Assembly: GCA_013153755.1 (NCBI GenBank)
Contig: JAADDU010000002.1
Coordinates: forward strand, 1 to 19,784
Direction: 5' to 3'
From: Campylobacterota bacterium
GTDB lineage: Bacteria > Campylobacterota > Campylobacteria > Campylobacterales > Sulfurimonadaceae
DNA: 19,784 bases
Shown: piece by piece, positions 1 to 8,150 of the stretch
Numbering within the stretch: the first letter of the stretch is position 1
How the letters are laid out: every line of letters starts with the position of its first letter
Notes under the pieces: generated by a model
Told to the model about the DNA's origin: nothing
Database searches by the model: none
The model's input: only the letters and a program-made list of their open reading frames with translations
Program-made: the position numbers and the translations under genes

Positions 1-332
1 ACTATAGGGTACTTTCCAAGGTTTACATTTGCAAATATGAGGTACTTTTTTATAAAAGTTGAGAGTGCTGGAAAATCTAAGATAGACTGATGAGTAGATA
101 TATAGATGGCATTTTTTGGTATGTCATCTCTTAGATATTTTTTTAAAACTATTTTTGGAGTTAAAAAAAAGAAAATTTTATAAGATATAGATGAACCCCA
201 CTGAAAAACATACATAGGTTCTTTTGTAAAAAAATGTGCTACAATATATGTAATATATCCGGGAATGACAAGGATACCTAGAACCCCAAAAAAGATAAAA
301 TGACCAATGCTACCTAGAATACAACCGTACAT
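1..332 (-). CDS. PlsC-like lysophospholipid/lipid acyltransferase, partial (C-terminus beyond window)
   Basis: The minus-strand frame is open from an ATG at 332 to the window edge, giving the first 110 residues. A hydrophobic segment (about residues 9-32) is followed by the HX4D acyltransferase signature HQSILD (H81, D86) and then NLGKYP, which fits the second conserved block of the PlsC/LPLAT family. Such enzymes move an acyl group from ACP or CoA onto a hydroxyl. Aryl polyene clusters usually encode one, thought to attach the polyene to a lipid or glycolipid anchor. The start is supported by AAAGG six bases upstream; it overlaps the end of the preceding gene by 23 nt, which implies coupling. 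Another in-frame ATG lies at 347, before that ribosome-binding site. The family call is firm. The role in this pathway is inferred from position. Confidence 0.82.
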   Translation of the reverse strand, partial: MYGCILGSIGHFIFFGVLGILVIPGYITYIVAHFFTKEPMYVFQWGSSISYKIFFFLTPKIVLKKYLRDDIPKNAIYISTHQSILDFPALSTFIKKYLIFANVNLGKYPI

Positions 333-858
333 AAAAAACCTTTCCATATATGATTTGTGCAAATAAAGCTACAAAAAATAAGATATACCAACCAACAGAT
401 GCATAAAATGCCCAAACAACATCATTTGTAAAATTGACAACATAAAGATGGATCAAAGTGTTTATGAGCATAACTACCACCCAGTACCCATCCCCTTTTT
501 TTAGATACTCAACCTCAACCTCACTCAACTCTTTTTTGTAAAACTGCCTCGTAAAACCTAAAACCATCTCTTTTTTGTTAAAGTGTGAGTCTATAAACAA
601 AAACAAAAATATACTAGAGAGTGTTACAGGGATATACTTGACACTCTCTAAGGATGAAAAATAGTAAGCAAAAGAGAGTGCTACCACATATATAGTTGGC
701 AACATCATATCTCTAAGAGTACTTTTTTTAACTGCCTTATAGATAAAAAATCCAACTGCCATCACAAGATAGAGTAAAACAACACTTCTAAACTCAAAGT
801 AGTGTATAAGGACTACAAATGCCGGAGCAAATATGATGTTTAGAAAATTTGATAACAT
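310..858 (-). CDS. COG4648-type integral membrane protein of aryl polyene clusters
   Basis: A 182-residue protein with about five hydrophobic segments (near residues 5-22, 24-42, 52-68, 75-90 and 126-175) and a charged loop in the middle (about 93-122). The pattern of a YIPV-type helix, a loop with an aromatic/basic stretch (GFTRQFYKK) and a paired C-terminal hairpin resembles the COG4648 membrane proteins that recur in aryl polyene gene clusters; I compared it from memory. The biochemical function of that family is not established. Membrane placement near the acyltransferase suggests a part in assembling or moving the lipid-linked polyene at the inner membrane. It starts 6 nt after the ketoreductase gene and overlaps the downstream acyltransferase, so it belongs to the same operon. 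Confidence 0.68.
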   Translation of the reverse strand: MLSNFLNIIFAPAFVVLIHYFEFRSVVLLYLVMAVGFFIYKAVKKSTLRDMMLPTIYVVALSFAYYFSSLESVKYIPVTLSSIFLFLFIDSHFNKKEMVLGFTRQFYKKELSEVEVEYLKKGDGYWVVVMLINTLIHLYVVNFTNDVVWAFYASVGWYILFFVALFAQIIYGKVFYVRLYSR

Positions 859-864
859 ATTATG

Positions 865-1557
865 CTACCTTACCATCCCACCACTTATGTTTAAAACCTC
901 ACCTGTTACATAAGATGCTTTATCTGCTAAGAAAAAGACACACTCTGCTACATCTTGTGGCTTTCCAACCCTTTTTAGTGGGATAGATTTTTTCATCTCT
1001 TTTAAGTCTAACTCTTTTGTCATCTCTGACTCTATAAGCCCAGGTGCTACTGCATTTACCCTTATCTTGTATCTTGCTACTTCTATGCTAAGAGCCTTAG
1101 TAAAAGCTATCATCGCACCTTTTGCAGCGGAATAGTTTGTCTGCCCTGCATTACCAACAAGACCAGATACAGAAGCTACATTGACTATAGAGCCTTTTTT
1201 GTTGCTTATCATGGCTTTTAGAAGAGCTTTTGTCACAAAGTAAGTACCGTTTACTGAAGTATCTATAACATCACTCCAGTCCTTATCTTCCATCCAGAAA
1301 AAAAGCTTGTCTTTTGTGATACCTGCATTGTTTACCAACACATCAACCTCTATATTTTCAAGCTTTGCATAAACATCATCTTTATCTGATATATCAAAAC
1401 AGATAGTCTCAGAGTTTTCAAGCTCACTTTTTAACTCATCTGCCTTTGCTTGTTGGCTTCTGTAGTGAAGATACACAAAGTAGCCATTATCGTGAAAGTA
1501 TCTCGCACAAGCCTCACCTATAGCACCTGTTGAGCCTGTTATAAGAACTTTTTTCAT
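865..1557 (-). CDS. FabG-like 3-oxoacyl-ACP reductase (SDR family)
   Basis: A 230-residue classical short-chain dehydrogenase. It has the cofactor motif TGSTGAIG (residues 7-14), NNAG (76-79), the structural Asn in SVNG (N103) and the catalytic Ser-Tyr-Lys set at S129, Y142 and K146, plus a C-terminal VTGEVLNISGG block typical of FabG. It should reduce the 3-keto group of an ACP-bound intermediate with NADPH. In this setting the substrate is most likely the growing aryl polyene chain, equivalent to the ketoreductase of known aryl polyene and flexirubin clusters. Its ATG overlaps the ammonia-lyase stop codon by one base (TAATG), a classic coupled junction. It is slightly shorter than primary-metabolism FabG (about 245 residues). 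Assignment to the pathway rests on the operon. Confidence 0.88.
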   Translation of the reverse strand: MKKVLITGSTGAIGEACARYFHDNGYFVYLHYRSQQAKADELKSELENSETICFDISDKDDVYAKLENIEVDVLVNNAGITKDKLFFWMEDKDWSDVIDTSVNGTYFVTKALLKAMISNKKGSIVNVASVSGLVGNAGQTNYSAAKGAMIAFTKALSIEVARYKIRVNAVAPGLIESEMTKELDLKEMKKSIPLKRVGKPQDVAECVFFLADKASYVTGEVLNISGGMVR

Positions 1558-3071
1558 TATATAAACTTCCCATCAAGAAGCATCTTTTTAACTGTTTGTA
1601 TATCAAGGTCAAGTCTTCTGTCCTCTTTTAACATACTCACCTCTTCTCTGATGATGTCATAAGTGTTTTGAAGATGTTTTGAGCATTTTTCATACCCTCT
1701 TATATCTACTGCTTGAGCTATACCCAAAAATGCGATACTAAGCATATTTGCCAAGTCTGGCATCTGTGCTTGAAAGTTTCTTGCAGCCGTTGTCCCCATA
1801 CTCACTTTATCTTGATTTAGTGATTCTGTTGGTCTTGAGTATAAAGAAGCTGCATTTGTATTCATAATCACATCTGCACTTAGTGAGCTTAGAGTTACTT
1901 GTATAAGTTTAAAAGCGTGGTGTGTTGATTTGTGGTTTATCTTAAGACTCTCTCCTAGCCCTTTGTTAAATTTATGGTCAACTAAAAGAGCAAACTCTTT
2001 ATCTAACAAGTCAGCCAGATTTCCAACACATATCTTCATAGTATCCATAGCATGAGCGATATATCCACCATAAAAGTTACCAGAAGTATAAATCTTTTTA
2101 CCAACATGGTCTATGAGTGGGTTATCATTTACACCATTTATCTCAGTTTTTATCCACTTTTTTGAAACTGCCAAATTATCACGAACTACACCTAAAACCT
2201 GTGGTGCACACCGGATGGAGTATCTATCTTGTATATTTTGCTCTTTTTCAAGATGGAAGTTTTCATATCTGCTAAAAGCTTTATGTGTAAGTTTTGAGTC
2301 TTGACACTTTTTAAAGATATTTTTTGCAGATATTTTTTGCCCTTCAAATGGTTTTGATTCGTGTACAAAAGGCTCTAATGGAGTTGTATCACAAAGAAGC
2401 ACCTCATAGATAGCTGCTACAAAACTCTCCATAGATGCAAGTAAAATCTCAAATTCATCTATAGCATGAAGAGCGATAGAACTCATAGCAGCAGTACCAT
2501 TTATAACAGCAAGTGCTTCTTTTGCTTTAAATACATAAGGTTTAATTCCTAGTTCTTTATATACATCAATAGTTTTACGCTCTTGACCTTTATATATAAC
2601 CTCTCTCTCCCCTGCAATAACTGCGGCGATATAAGAGAGTGGTGCCAAATCTCCACTAGCCCCAACTGAACCTTGAGATGGGATGAGTGGATATATCTCA
2701 TTGTCTAAAAGTAGTTCAAACCTTTTAAGAAGGTTATAACTAACACCACTTTTACCCTTGCTAAGACTTATGAGTCTTATGGTTACCATGATTTTAGAAA
2801 CTTCAGCACTTAAGTACTCTCCAACACCAACACCACAAAATCTATAAAGGTTTTTTTGCAACTCTTCAGCTTCTTCAAATGCAGCGTAGTTACTTCCAGC
2901 CTCACCATAACCTGTAGTGATACCATAGATAGGTCTTCCATCACGAATCTGTTTTATCAAAAACTCATGACCCTCATTTATAAACTCTACAAACTCTTTA
3001 TCTTGGCTTAGTTTTATCTTCTCATTGTTCATAAATTTATCATAACTTACAGTTTTGTTATCAACTATCAT
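1557..3071 (-). CDS. MIO-type aromatic amino acid ammonia-lyase (HAL/PAL/TAL family)
   Basis: A 504-residue lyase. Ala138-Ser139-Gly140 would cyclise to the MIO electrophile; the catalytic loop Tyr is Y49 in YGITTGYG. N191 (INGT), Y284/R288 (DRYSIRC) and F333 (GNFYG) match conserved active-site positions of the family. It would remove ammonia from an aromatic amino acid to give an arylacrylic acid, the usual starter for flexirubin-type aryl polyenes. Automatic annotation would probably call it histidine ammonia-lyase, but nothing around it belongs to histidine breakdown. The substrate-selectivity pair is F78-C79. By my alignment this is neither the Ser-His of HutH and several TALs nor the His-Leu of Rhodobacter TAL; Phe in the first position is PAL-like. 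Substrate is therefore open between Phe and Tyr. The ATG is preceded by AAGGA; there is a 12-nt gap to the upstream gene. Confidence 0.88.
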   Translation of the reverse strand: MIVDNKTVSYDKFMNNEKIKLSQDKEFVEFINEGHEFLIKQIRDGRPIYGITTGYGEAGSNYAAFEEAEELQKNLYRFCGVGVGEYLSAEVSKIMVTIRLISLSKGKSGVSYNLLKRFELLLDNEIYPLIPSQGSVGASGDLAPLSYIAAVIAGEREVIYKGQERKTIDVYKELGIKPYVFKAKEALAVINGTAAMSSIALHAIDEFEILLASMESFVAAIYEVLLCDTTPLEPFVHESKPFEGQKISAKNIFKKCQDSKLTHKAFSRYENFHLEKEQNIQDRYSIRCAPQVLGVVRDNLAVSKKWIKTEINGVNDNPLIDHVGKKIYTSGNFYGGYIAHAMDTMKICVGNLADLLDKEFALLVDHKFNKGLGESLKINHKSTHHAFKLIQVTLSSLSADVIMNTNAASLYSRPTESLNQDKVSMGTTAARNFQAQMPDLANMLSIAFLGIAQAVDIRGYEKCSKHLQNTYDIIREEVSMLKEDRRLDLDIQTVKKMLLDGKFI

Positions 3072-3083
3072 CTCTATTTTTCC

Positions 3084-3731
3084 TTAAAGTTCTACTAAAA
3101 TTTTATCTATATTATTTTCATACATCTCTACTACACCCATCAAATCTCTTAGTGAGTCTATAATACCAACCATTTTACAGCTTTGTAACTCTTTTGCATC
3201 ATCTTGTTTATCATCTATTTCTAAAACAACACCAACACCAGCCTCAAGATAACCTGTACATCTGTTTATCTCATCTATATTTTTTATATTTATACACTCT
3301 ATAGCTACACACAAGATTCTCTCTCGAGAAACAAGAGCCTGAAGTGCTGCTGTTTTTAAAGTATCTAGTGATGTTTTTGAGCCTGAAGATATAGTAATGA
3401 TCTCATCTTTATCTTTTTCTAAAAGTGAAAAGTAAGATGGTGCAGTATTATATACACTATTTTGAAAAGAGGTTGGAGATAATGGAGCATCACAAATCAC
3501 TGCATCTGCTATCTTTGATGTTTCTTCAAGCTCACTATAACAACTTCCATAAACCACTTTTCCATCTTTAAAATCACATTTATCACTTAGATATATCATA
3601 ACTTTAGCATTTCTTGTTAGCCTACGCCTCATCATCATTTTTGGAACGAGTCGTTTTTCATCTAAATCTTCTATCTTTGTTTTTGCATAAATTCTATGTG
3701 CGTTTATAATTTTTAATGCTACTTTTTTCAT
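3084..3731 (-). CDS. Beta-ketoacyl synthase N-terminal-like / chain-length-factor-like protein
   Basis: A 215-residue protein that resembles only the N-terminal half of a ketosynthase. The stretch at residues 85-104 (beginning SPTSFQNSVYN) follows the SPT.FS.SVHN pattern of the short KS-like proteins of aryl polyene clusters. Where an active ketosynthase has its nucleophilic Cys region, it reads ISSGSKTSLDTL (about 114-125), so no catalytic Cys is visible. A role as a non-catalytic partner (chain-length factor) for one of the two active ketosynthases is the natural inference, because known aryl polyene systems use KS/CLF heterodimers. The N-terminus is unusually basic (MMMRRRLTR at about 32-40). 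It overlaps the upstream ketosynthase gene by 4 nt, which suggests balanced co-translation of a complex. Confidence 0.72.
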   Translation of the reverse strand: MKKVALKIINAHRIYAKTKIEDLDEKRLVPKMMMRRRLTRNAKVMIYLSDKCDFKDGKVVYGSCYSELEETSKIADAVICDAPLSPTSFQNSVYNTAPSYFSLLEKDKDEIITISSGSKTSLDTLKTAALQALVSRERILCVAIECINIKNIDEINRCTGYLEAGVGVVLEIDDKQDDAKELQSCKMVGIIDSLRDLMGVVEMYENNIDKILVEL

Positions 3732-4822
3732 CTACAAGCTCCAAAAACCAACGATGTGTTATTACCACCAAAAGCAAATGAATTACTTATTACATATTTT
3801 ATTTTCATCTCTACACTATCTTTAGGTATTTTTATATTTGTATTTTCTTGATTTTTTAGTCCAGTTTGGGGAGGGATGAGAGATTTTTTGATACACTCAC
3901 AAGAAACTATAGCCTCAATCGCTCCAGCAGCTCCAAGTGTATGACCTGTTATAGCTTTTGTTGAACTGACAAAAACATCCCTACCAAAAAGTTTCTCAAC
4001 AGCTAAAGATTCCACCTTGTCATTTGCTAAAGTAGCAGTTCCATGAGCATTTACATAGTCTATATCATTAACATTAAGTCCTGCATCTACTATGGCATCT
4101 TTCATGGAGCTTATCGCCCCTGTTGCCTCTGGATCAGGGTTTGTCATGTGGTAAGCATCACTACTGGCACCAACACCTTTTAACTCTACCGAGTCTTGTG
4201 TTTTAGTACTTTGAACAAGTAAGGCTGCTACTGCTTCGGCTACATTCATCCCATTTCTATCTTTATCAAACGGTGTACACTTTTTATTTGCTAAAACACC
4301 AAGAGCATGAAAACCTAAAACAGTTGAGTAACAAAGTCCATCTGCTCCAACTACTAATATATTTTTATATGCATCTACATTTATAAGTCTTTTAGCTAAA
4401 AGTAGAGCGTTTGCACTTGAGGTACAAGCAGTTGAGATAGCACGGGTATCATAAAAACCAAATTCATCTTTTAGATAATCACTCAAAACATTCATAGAGT
4501 ATCTGTTTGGGTCTATATTTTTATAACTTTTTTCCTTATAAAATATCTCTTCACACTCTTGCATCCCACCAACAGATGAGCCTAAAAGCAGTAAAGTGTC
4601 ATGAAAATTATCTAGATTAGATTGTTCAAGTATCTTTGTTGTTACATCTTTTAAAACATTAAAAATATTGTCATATTTCATCTTGCCAAGACCAGCAGTT
4701 GCATCTTTTAGGTACTCTTTATCCACTTCAAGAGCTGACTCTTTTGCATAGATAGCATCCATCAAACCTTTAGTATCACCTGCATTGCATAACAACTCAT
4801 AGTTATTTATATATGCCATCAT
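3728..4822 (-). CDS. Beta-ketoacyl-ACP synthase (FabF/KAS II type), active
   Basis: A 364-residue thiolase-fold condensing enzyme with a complete Cys-His-His set: C133 in STACTSSAN, H260 in NAHGTAT and H294 in ITGHTLGAAG. The conserved Lys is K289, and the C-terminal FGGNN loop is at 351-355. It should catalyse decarboxylative condensation of malonyl-ACP onto an ACP- or enzyme-bound acyl chain. It is one of two intact ketosynthases in this operon, each next to a degenerate KS-like protein, so a paired KS/CLF arrangement is likely. It is shorter than FabF (about 410 residues), mainly in the N-terminal third. The start ATGATG overlaps the stop of the upstream gene by 4 nt. Extension of the aryl polyene is the inferred role. 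Confidence 0.88.
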   Translation of the reverse strand: MMAYINNYELLCNAGDTKGLMDAIYAKESALEVDKEYLKDATAGLGKMKYDNIFNVLKDVTTKILEQSNLDNFHDTLLLLGSSVGGMQECEEIFYKEKSYKNIDPNRYSMNVLSDYLKDEFGFYDTRAISTACTSSANALLLAKRLINVDAYKNILVVGADGLCYSTVLGFHALGVLANKKCTPFDKDRNGMNVAEAVAALLVQSTKTQDSVELKGVGASSDAYHMTNPDPEATGAISSMKDAIVDAGLNVNDIDYVNAHGTATLANDKVESLAVEKLFGRDVFVSSTKAITGHTLGAAGAIEAIVSCECIKKSLIPPQTGLKNQENTNIKIPKDSVEMKIKYVISNSFAFGGNNTSLVFGACR

Positions 4823-5622
4823 CTTAAACTCTTTAATTTTAATATTTTATACTTATCTTCAAAACAATCTATATAAAGCATATCTTTTGCCTTTTGAAGT
4901 GAATTATTTATGGCATAACTAGCCATTGTTTCAAAAAAACCAAACTCTTTTTGTTGGTTTAACTCTTTACACCTATTTGAAAATTGGGGTACTATATCTG
5001 TTGATATAATTATCTCTCTTATCTCATCTAGAGAGTAGCTTTTTATATCAAATTCAAGTTGCCCAATAGCATCTTCTTTCTCTAGTGAAAATTTTTGATA
5101 ATTTACACCACTTAAGATTTTACAACTCTCATCAACACCTAAAACTCTCTTCATAATCTCATCAGGAGAGCTTAGTAAATCTATGCTACAAAGTATAGCA
5201 TTTTTCTTTGTTGAAGTTATTGAAGAGTATAAAGATATAAGTGAATTTATATATGTAAAGTTATCAGAGATTTGAAATATATTTTTACCCTTTATACCAA
5301 GAGCCGAGGCGATATAGTAGCTAGTTGTATTTCCAAGTAGATTTAAAAAGTCAAAAAGTTTTAATGGTTGGTTTTGCTCATATATATTAGTGTTTGTTTT
5401 TTCAACTACACTAACATTACCTACACCACTAGTTACATATAGTTCATCATCTTCAGATATACGTGTTTTTTCTTTCAGAAGTTTCGCTCCATAAACAGCT
5501 AAGTGAATAAAATCATCTTGTCTTCTTGTGTCATATTTATATATTTGTTTTAGAGTTTTTTTAATCTCTATATCATCTATATCACTTTTGTATAAACTAT
5601 AGTTTTGTATATATAATTTCAT
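4819..5622 (-). CDS. Degenerate ketosynthase-like protein, probable non-catalytic partner
   Basis: A 267-residue protein that I recognise only by its thiolase-fold features. The segment FDFLNLLGNTTSYYIASALG (residues 90-109) matches the ketosynthase helix-strand preceding the active site. The following ISDNFTYINSL (118-128) aligns with the TACTSSANAL block of its neighbours, placing N121 where the nucleophilic Cys should be. No His-containing HGT or GHT motif is present, and the C-terminal half of a normal ketosynthase is missing. The likely job is structural: a chain-length-factor-like or scaffolding partner for one of the flanking ketosynthases, both of which overlap it by 4 nt. It could instead be a decayed ketosynthase, but an intact frame with tight coupling on both sides argues for a retained function. 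Confidence 0.6.
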   Translation of the reverse strand: MKLYIQNYSLYKSDIDDIEIKKTLKQIYKYDTRRQDDFIHLAVYGAKLLKEKTRISEDDELYVTSGVGNVSVVEKTNTNIYEQNQPLKLFDFLNLLGNTTSYYIASALGIKGKNIFQISDNFTYINSLISLYSSITSTKKNAILCSIDLLSSPDEIMKRVLGVDESCKILSGVNYQKFSLEKEDAIGQLEFDIKSYSLDEIREIIISTDIVPQFSNRCKELNQQKEFGFFETMASYAINNSLQKAKDMLYIDCFEDKYKILKLKSLR

Positions 5623-6746
5623 AAAAAATCTTTTTTTATAATCAAAGAGGTGTTGTTACCACCAAAACCAAAGTAATTACACATAAAAATACCATTTTTG
5701 CACTCTTTATGCTCTTTAATTGGTTTGTATTTATCTAAAATAGGTTTATCACAGGAGATGGTTTTTGGTATAAAACCTGCATCTATCATCCCCATTAGTA
5801 AAGCTATCTCTAAAGTCCCAGATGCACCTATGGTATGACCTATATATGGTTTTAAAGCACTAAAAGTTATACCACTATTAAAAACTTTACTTATAGCATT
5901 TATCTCTGCTAAATCGTTTGAGGTTGAACCTGTTGCATGGGTTTTTAGAGCAGTTATATCATCTGCATCTACCACTGCATCTAAGAGTGCTTTTTGCATA
6001 ACTTCTACACACTCATCTCCACTCTCACTTACAGATGTAATAGTAGCAGAATTACAGTTACTAAATCCACCCTCTAATGACCAAGCAGATGGTTTGTTTG
6101 AGAGTAGTATGATGCCTATAGCTTCACCTAAGATGAGTCCATCTCTATCTTTACTAAATGGTTTTATAGATGTTTTTGAGATAAGCTCCATAGTATCAAA
6201 TCCACTACTCATTATGGGTGAGAATATTTCAACACCTATAACAATAACATTTTCAAATATTTGATTTTTTATAAGGTTTGAAGCTTCTAGTAGTGCATTT
6301 GCACTTGATGTACAAGCTGTATTTATACTCATGGTAAAATCATTTAAACCAAACTCTTTAGATAGTTTTTTAGCATAAGAATCTATGCTATGTTTTTTAG
6401 AACTATAAGGAGTTCTTTTATATTCATAAGCACTGTTATTAATAGCATCTACTAGATACCAATCTATAAGAGATGTTCCAACTATAATAGCTGTAGATTT
6501 ACGCTTAGAAACATCTACTTTTGAGATAACCTTTTGAAAAACTTTCCTTATAGATCTATATATATCATCTTGATTTTGAGAAACTTCATCTTTAAATGAA
6601 AAAAAAGGCATATCTACATCTCTACCACCTAAGGTAAACTTTTTTGATGAGATATTGATGTTGTTTTTATGTATAGCATCTACACTTTGTTCTAAATTAC
6701 CTTGTGCAGATAAAATCTCATAATCTAATATATTAACTTTTGTCAT
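5619..6746 (-). CDS. Beta-ketoacyl-ACP synthase (FabF/KAS II type), active
   Basis: A 375-residue condensing enzyme with catalytic C145 (NTACTSSAN), H270 (KTHATGS) and H304 (YIGHTIGASG), Lys299 and the FGFGGNN loop near the C-terminus (359-365). It differs from the second ketosynthase of the locus: HATGS replaces HGTAT, and the N-terminal region is dissimilar, so the two are not recent duplicates. It probably acts in a different step, for example starter versus extension, or aryl polyene versus the alkyl chains feeding the resorcinol part. Its ATG lies inside the acyl carrier protein gene (14-nt overlap), tying its translation to that of its carrier. KAS function is well supported; the exact step is inference. 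Confidence 0.88.
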   Translation of the reverse strand: MTKVNILDYEILSAQGNLEQSVDAIHKNNINISSKKFTLGGRDVDMPFFSFKDEVSQNQDDIYRSIRKVFQKVISKVDVSKRKSTAIIVGTSLIDWYLVDAINNSAYEYKRTPYSSKKHSIDSYAKKLSKEFGLNDFTMSINTACTSSANALLEASNLIKNQIFENVIVIGVEIFSPIMSSGFDTMELISKTSIKPFSKDRDGLILGEAIGIILLSNKPSAWSLEGGFSNCNSATITSVSESGDECVEVMQKALLDAVVDADDITALKTHATGSTSNDLAEINAISKVFNSGITFSALKPYIGHTIGASGTLEIALLMGMIDAGFIPKTISCDKPILDKYKPIKEHKECKNGIFMCNYFGFGGNNTSLIIKKDFL

Positions 6747-7008
6747 TTTCTTGCTGTATATACTCTGCTAGTTTTTCTATGGTTGTAACATTTCTTCTAA
6801 ACTCTTTTGAATCTCCTAGCCTTACATTGTAACGGTTTAAAAGCCCCATGGAGATTTGTAGTGCATCTAATGAGTCTAGCTCCAAACCACTCTCATCAGA
6901 AAAGAGCATAACATCATCTTTTATATCCTCTGGAGTTATATCCTCTTTCTCACACTCCTCTATAATCATCTCTTTTATATCGTGTTTTAACTCTTCTAAG
7001 TTCATCAA
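6733..7008 (-). CDS. Acyl carrier protein
   Basis: A 91-residue acidic four-helix carrier protein. S46 in the LDSLDAL motif is the predicted 4'-phosphopantetheine attachment site, flanked by the acidic recognition helix. It is a little longer than AcpP (about 78 residues) because of an N-terminal helix and an extended loop before helix IV. It would carry the starter and the growing polyene (or the chains consumed by DarB) between the ketosynthases, ketoreductase and dehydratase of the locus. Known aryl polyene clusters usually have two carrier proteins; only this one is in the window. Its start overlaps the permease stop by 4 nt, and its end overlaps a ketosynthase gene by 14 nt. Confidence 0.93.
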   Translation of the reverse strand: MMNLEELKHDIKEMIIEECEKEDITPEDIKDDVMLFSDESGLELDSLDALQISMGLLNRYNVRLGDSKEFRRNVTTIEKLAEYIQQENDKS

Positions 7009-8150
7009 AGCCCCTTTTGGATTTTTTTATCTAAAATTATCATAGCTATAGCCAATGTTACAGCACCAAAAGCAAGTAACATCAACGACTCATTTAAAAT
7101 GCTAAATATATCTCCACCTTTTAAAAATATATCTAAAAACCCATCAAGTCCCCATGACATTGGAGATATATTTGCCAAGTTTTGCATCACCTCTGGCATG
7201 ATAAACTTTGGCACCATAACCCCACCAATAGCACCAAGCAAGATGTTTGAAATCCCACCTATAGTTGTTGCCTGTTCACTCGAAGTTGCGCTTACTGCTA
7301 TGAGAGTTGATAGCCCAATAGCTGAGATACTAAGACAAAAAGACAAAAATATCAAAGCTGATATAGTTCCGTTTATCTCTAGGGCTGGTGTATTTAAAAG
7401 TGGTACAACAAACATCCCCACAAGCACCATAAGCCACATCTGAATCTGAGCTATAACTATGTATGGAACTATTTTTGCCATTGTTAAAGAAAATACAGAG
7501 ATATTCATAGAACTAAGTCTTGCTAGAGTGTTTTGTTTTATCTCATTTATATATATGGTTGACATTGGGATAATGATAAAAAACATACCAAACACTATCC
7601 AAGTTGGTACACTTTGTTGTGTTGAGTTTGGTACATCATCTTGTTTGTTGTATTTTAACTCAAACAAATCATCAGTTGAGAGGCTTACTGCTCCAACAGC
7701 ATTTGCCGCTTCATCTGAGAACTCACTAAGTCTTGTTTTTATGATATTTAGTTTCAGATTTACTATATCTTTTAGAAGTCTTGCTTTAAAAAGCTCTATC
7801 ACATCACTTTTTAGAGATTTTTGTACAGCTATTTGTACTTTTTTTGCATTTGAGGTATCTTCTATATTTCCATACCCTTTTGGAAGTGTTACAACAAACT
7901 CTGCATCTGCTTTTTTTACTATGTGAAAAGTTTTATTTTTAGTTAGGTTTTTTACAAATGTTTTACTGATTTGAGTCTTATCCATATCGGATACTGCCAC
8001 ATCAAAACTAACTGCATTTTGGGAAAAAATATCACGCATCGCAACAGACATGATAAGTATAAATATACTTGGCATGATAAAAAGTGCCATCAAAGCATGT
8101 TTATCTCTTAAAACTAAAAGAAACTCTTTTTTTATCATCGCTCTAAACAT
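7005..8150 (-). CDS. ABC-2 type transporter permease
   Basis: A 381-residue permease of the ABC-2 (YhhJ/NatB-like) architecture. One N-terminal transmembrane helix (about 19-38) is followed by a large extracytoplasmic domain (39-182) and five C-terminal helices (about 183-201, 224-250, 262-284, 297-318, 354-374). A NISPMSW motif precedes the last helix. It forms the membrane half of an exporter with the ATPase encoded just upstream, which overlaps it by 8 nt. ABC-2 exporters of this form move lipids, polysaccharides and hydrophobic natural products. Placement inside the polyene/resorcinol operon suggests that the pigment, its lipid conjugate or a precursor is the cargo. Cargo identity is not shown by the sequence. 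Confidence 0.86.
   Translation of the reverse strand: MFRAMIKKEFLLVLRDKHALMALFIMPSIFILIMSVAMRDIFSQNAVSFDVAVSDMDKTQISKTFVKNLTKNKTFHIVKKADAEFVVTLPKGYGNIEDTSNAKKVQIAVQKSLKSDVIELFKARLLKDIVNLKLNIIKTRLSEFSDEAANAVGAVSLSTDDLFELKYNKQDDVPNSTQQSVPTWIVFGMFFIIIPMSTIYINEIKQNTLARLSSMNISVFSLTMAKIVPYIVIAQIQMWLMVLVGMFVVPLLNTPALEINGTISALIFLSFCLSISAIGLSTLIAVSATSSEQATTIGGISNILLGAIGGVMVPKFIMPEVMQNLANISPMSWGLDGFLDIFLKGGDIFSILNESLMLLAFGAVTLAIAMIILDKKIQKGL

Noticed and set aside
333..347. Acyltransferase start at the upstream ATG 347
   Set aside because: The AAAGG ribosome-binding site lies between this ATG and the one at 332, favouring 332.
2113..2304. Plus-strand 63-codon frame opposite the ammonia-lyase
   Set aside because: No ribosome-binding site or domain; it lies fully within a conserved lyase coding region.
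1557..3071. Histidine ammonia-lyase HutH for histidine breakdown
   Set aside because: The MIO fold fits, but no other hut gene is nearby, the selectivity pair is not Ser-His, and the operon is for polyene synthesis.
4819..5622. Pseudogene reading of the 267-aa KS-like protein
   Set aside because: The frame is intact with 4-nt overlaps on both sides, and inactive ketosynthase partners are normal in such pathways.
7099..7926. Plus-strand open frames opposite the ABC permease
   Set aside because: They mirror a well-supported membrane protein gene, have no recognisable domain, and look like antisense shadows of low-complexity codons.
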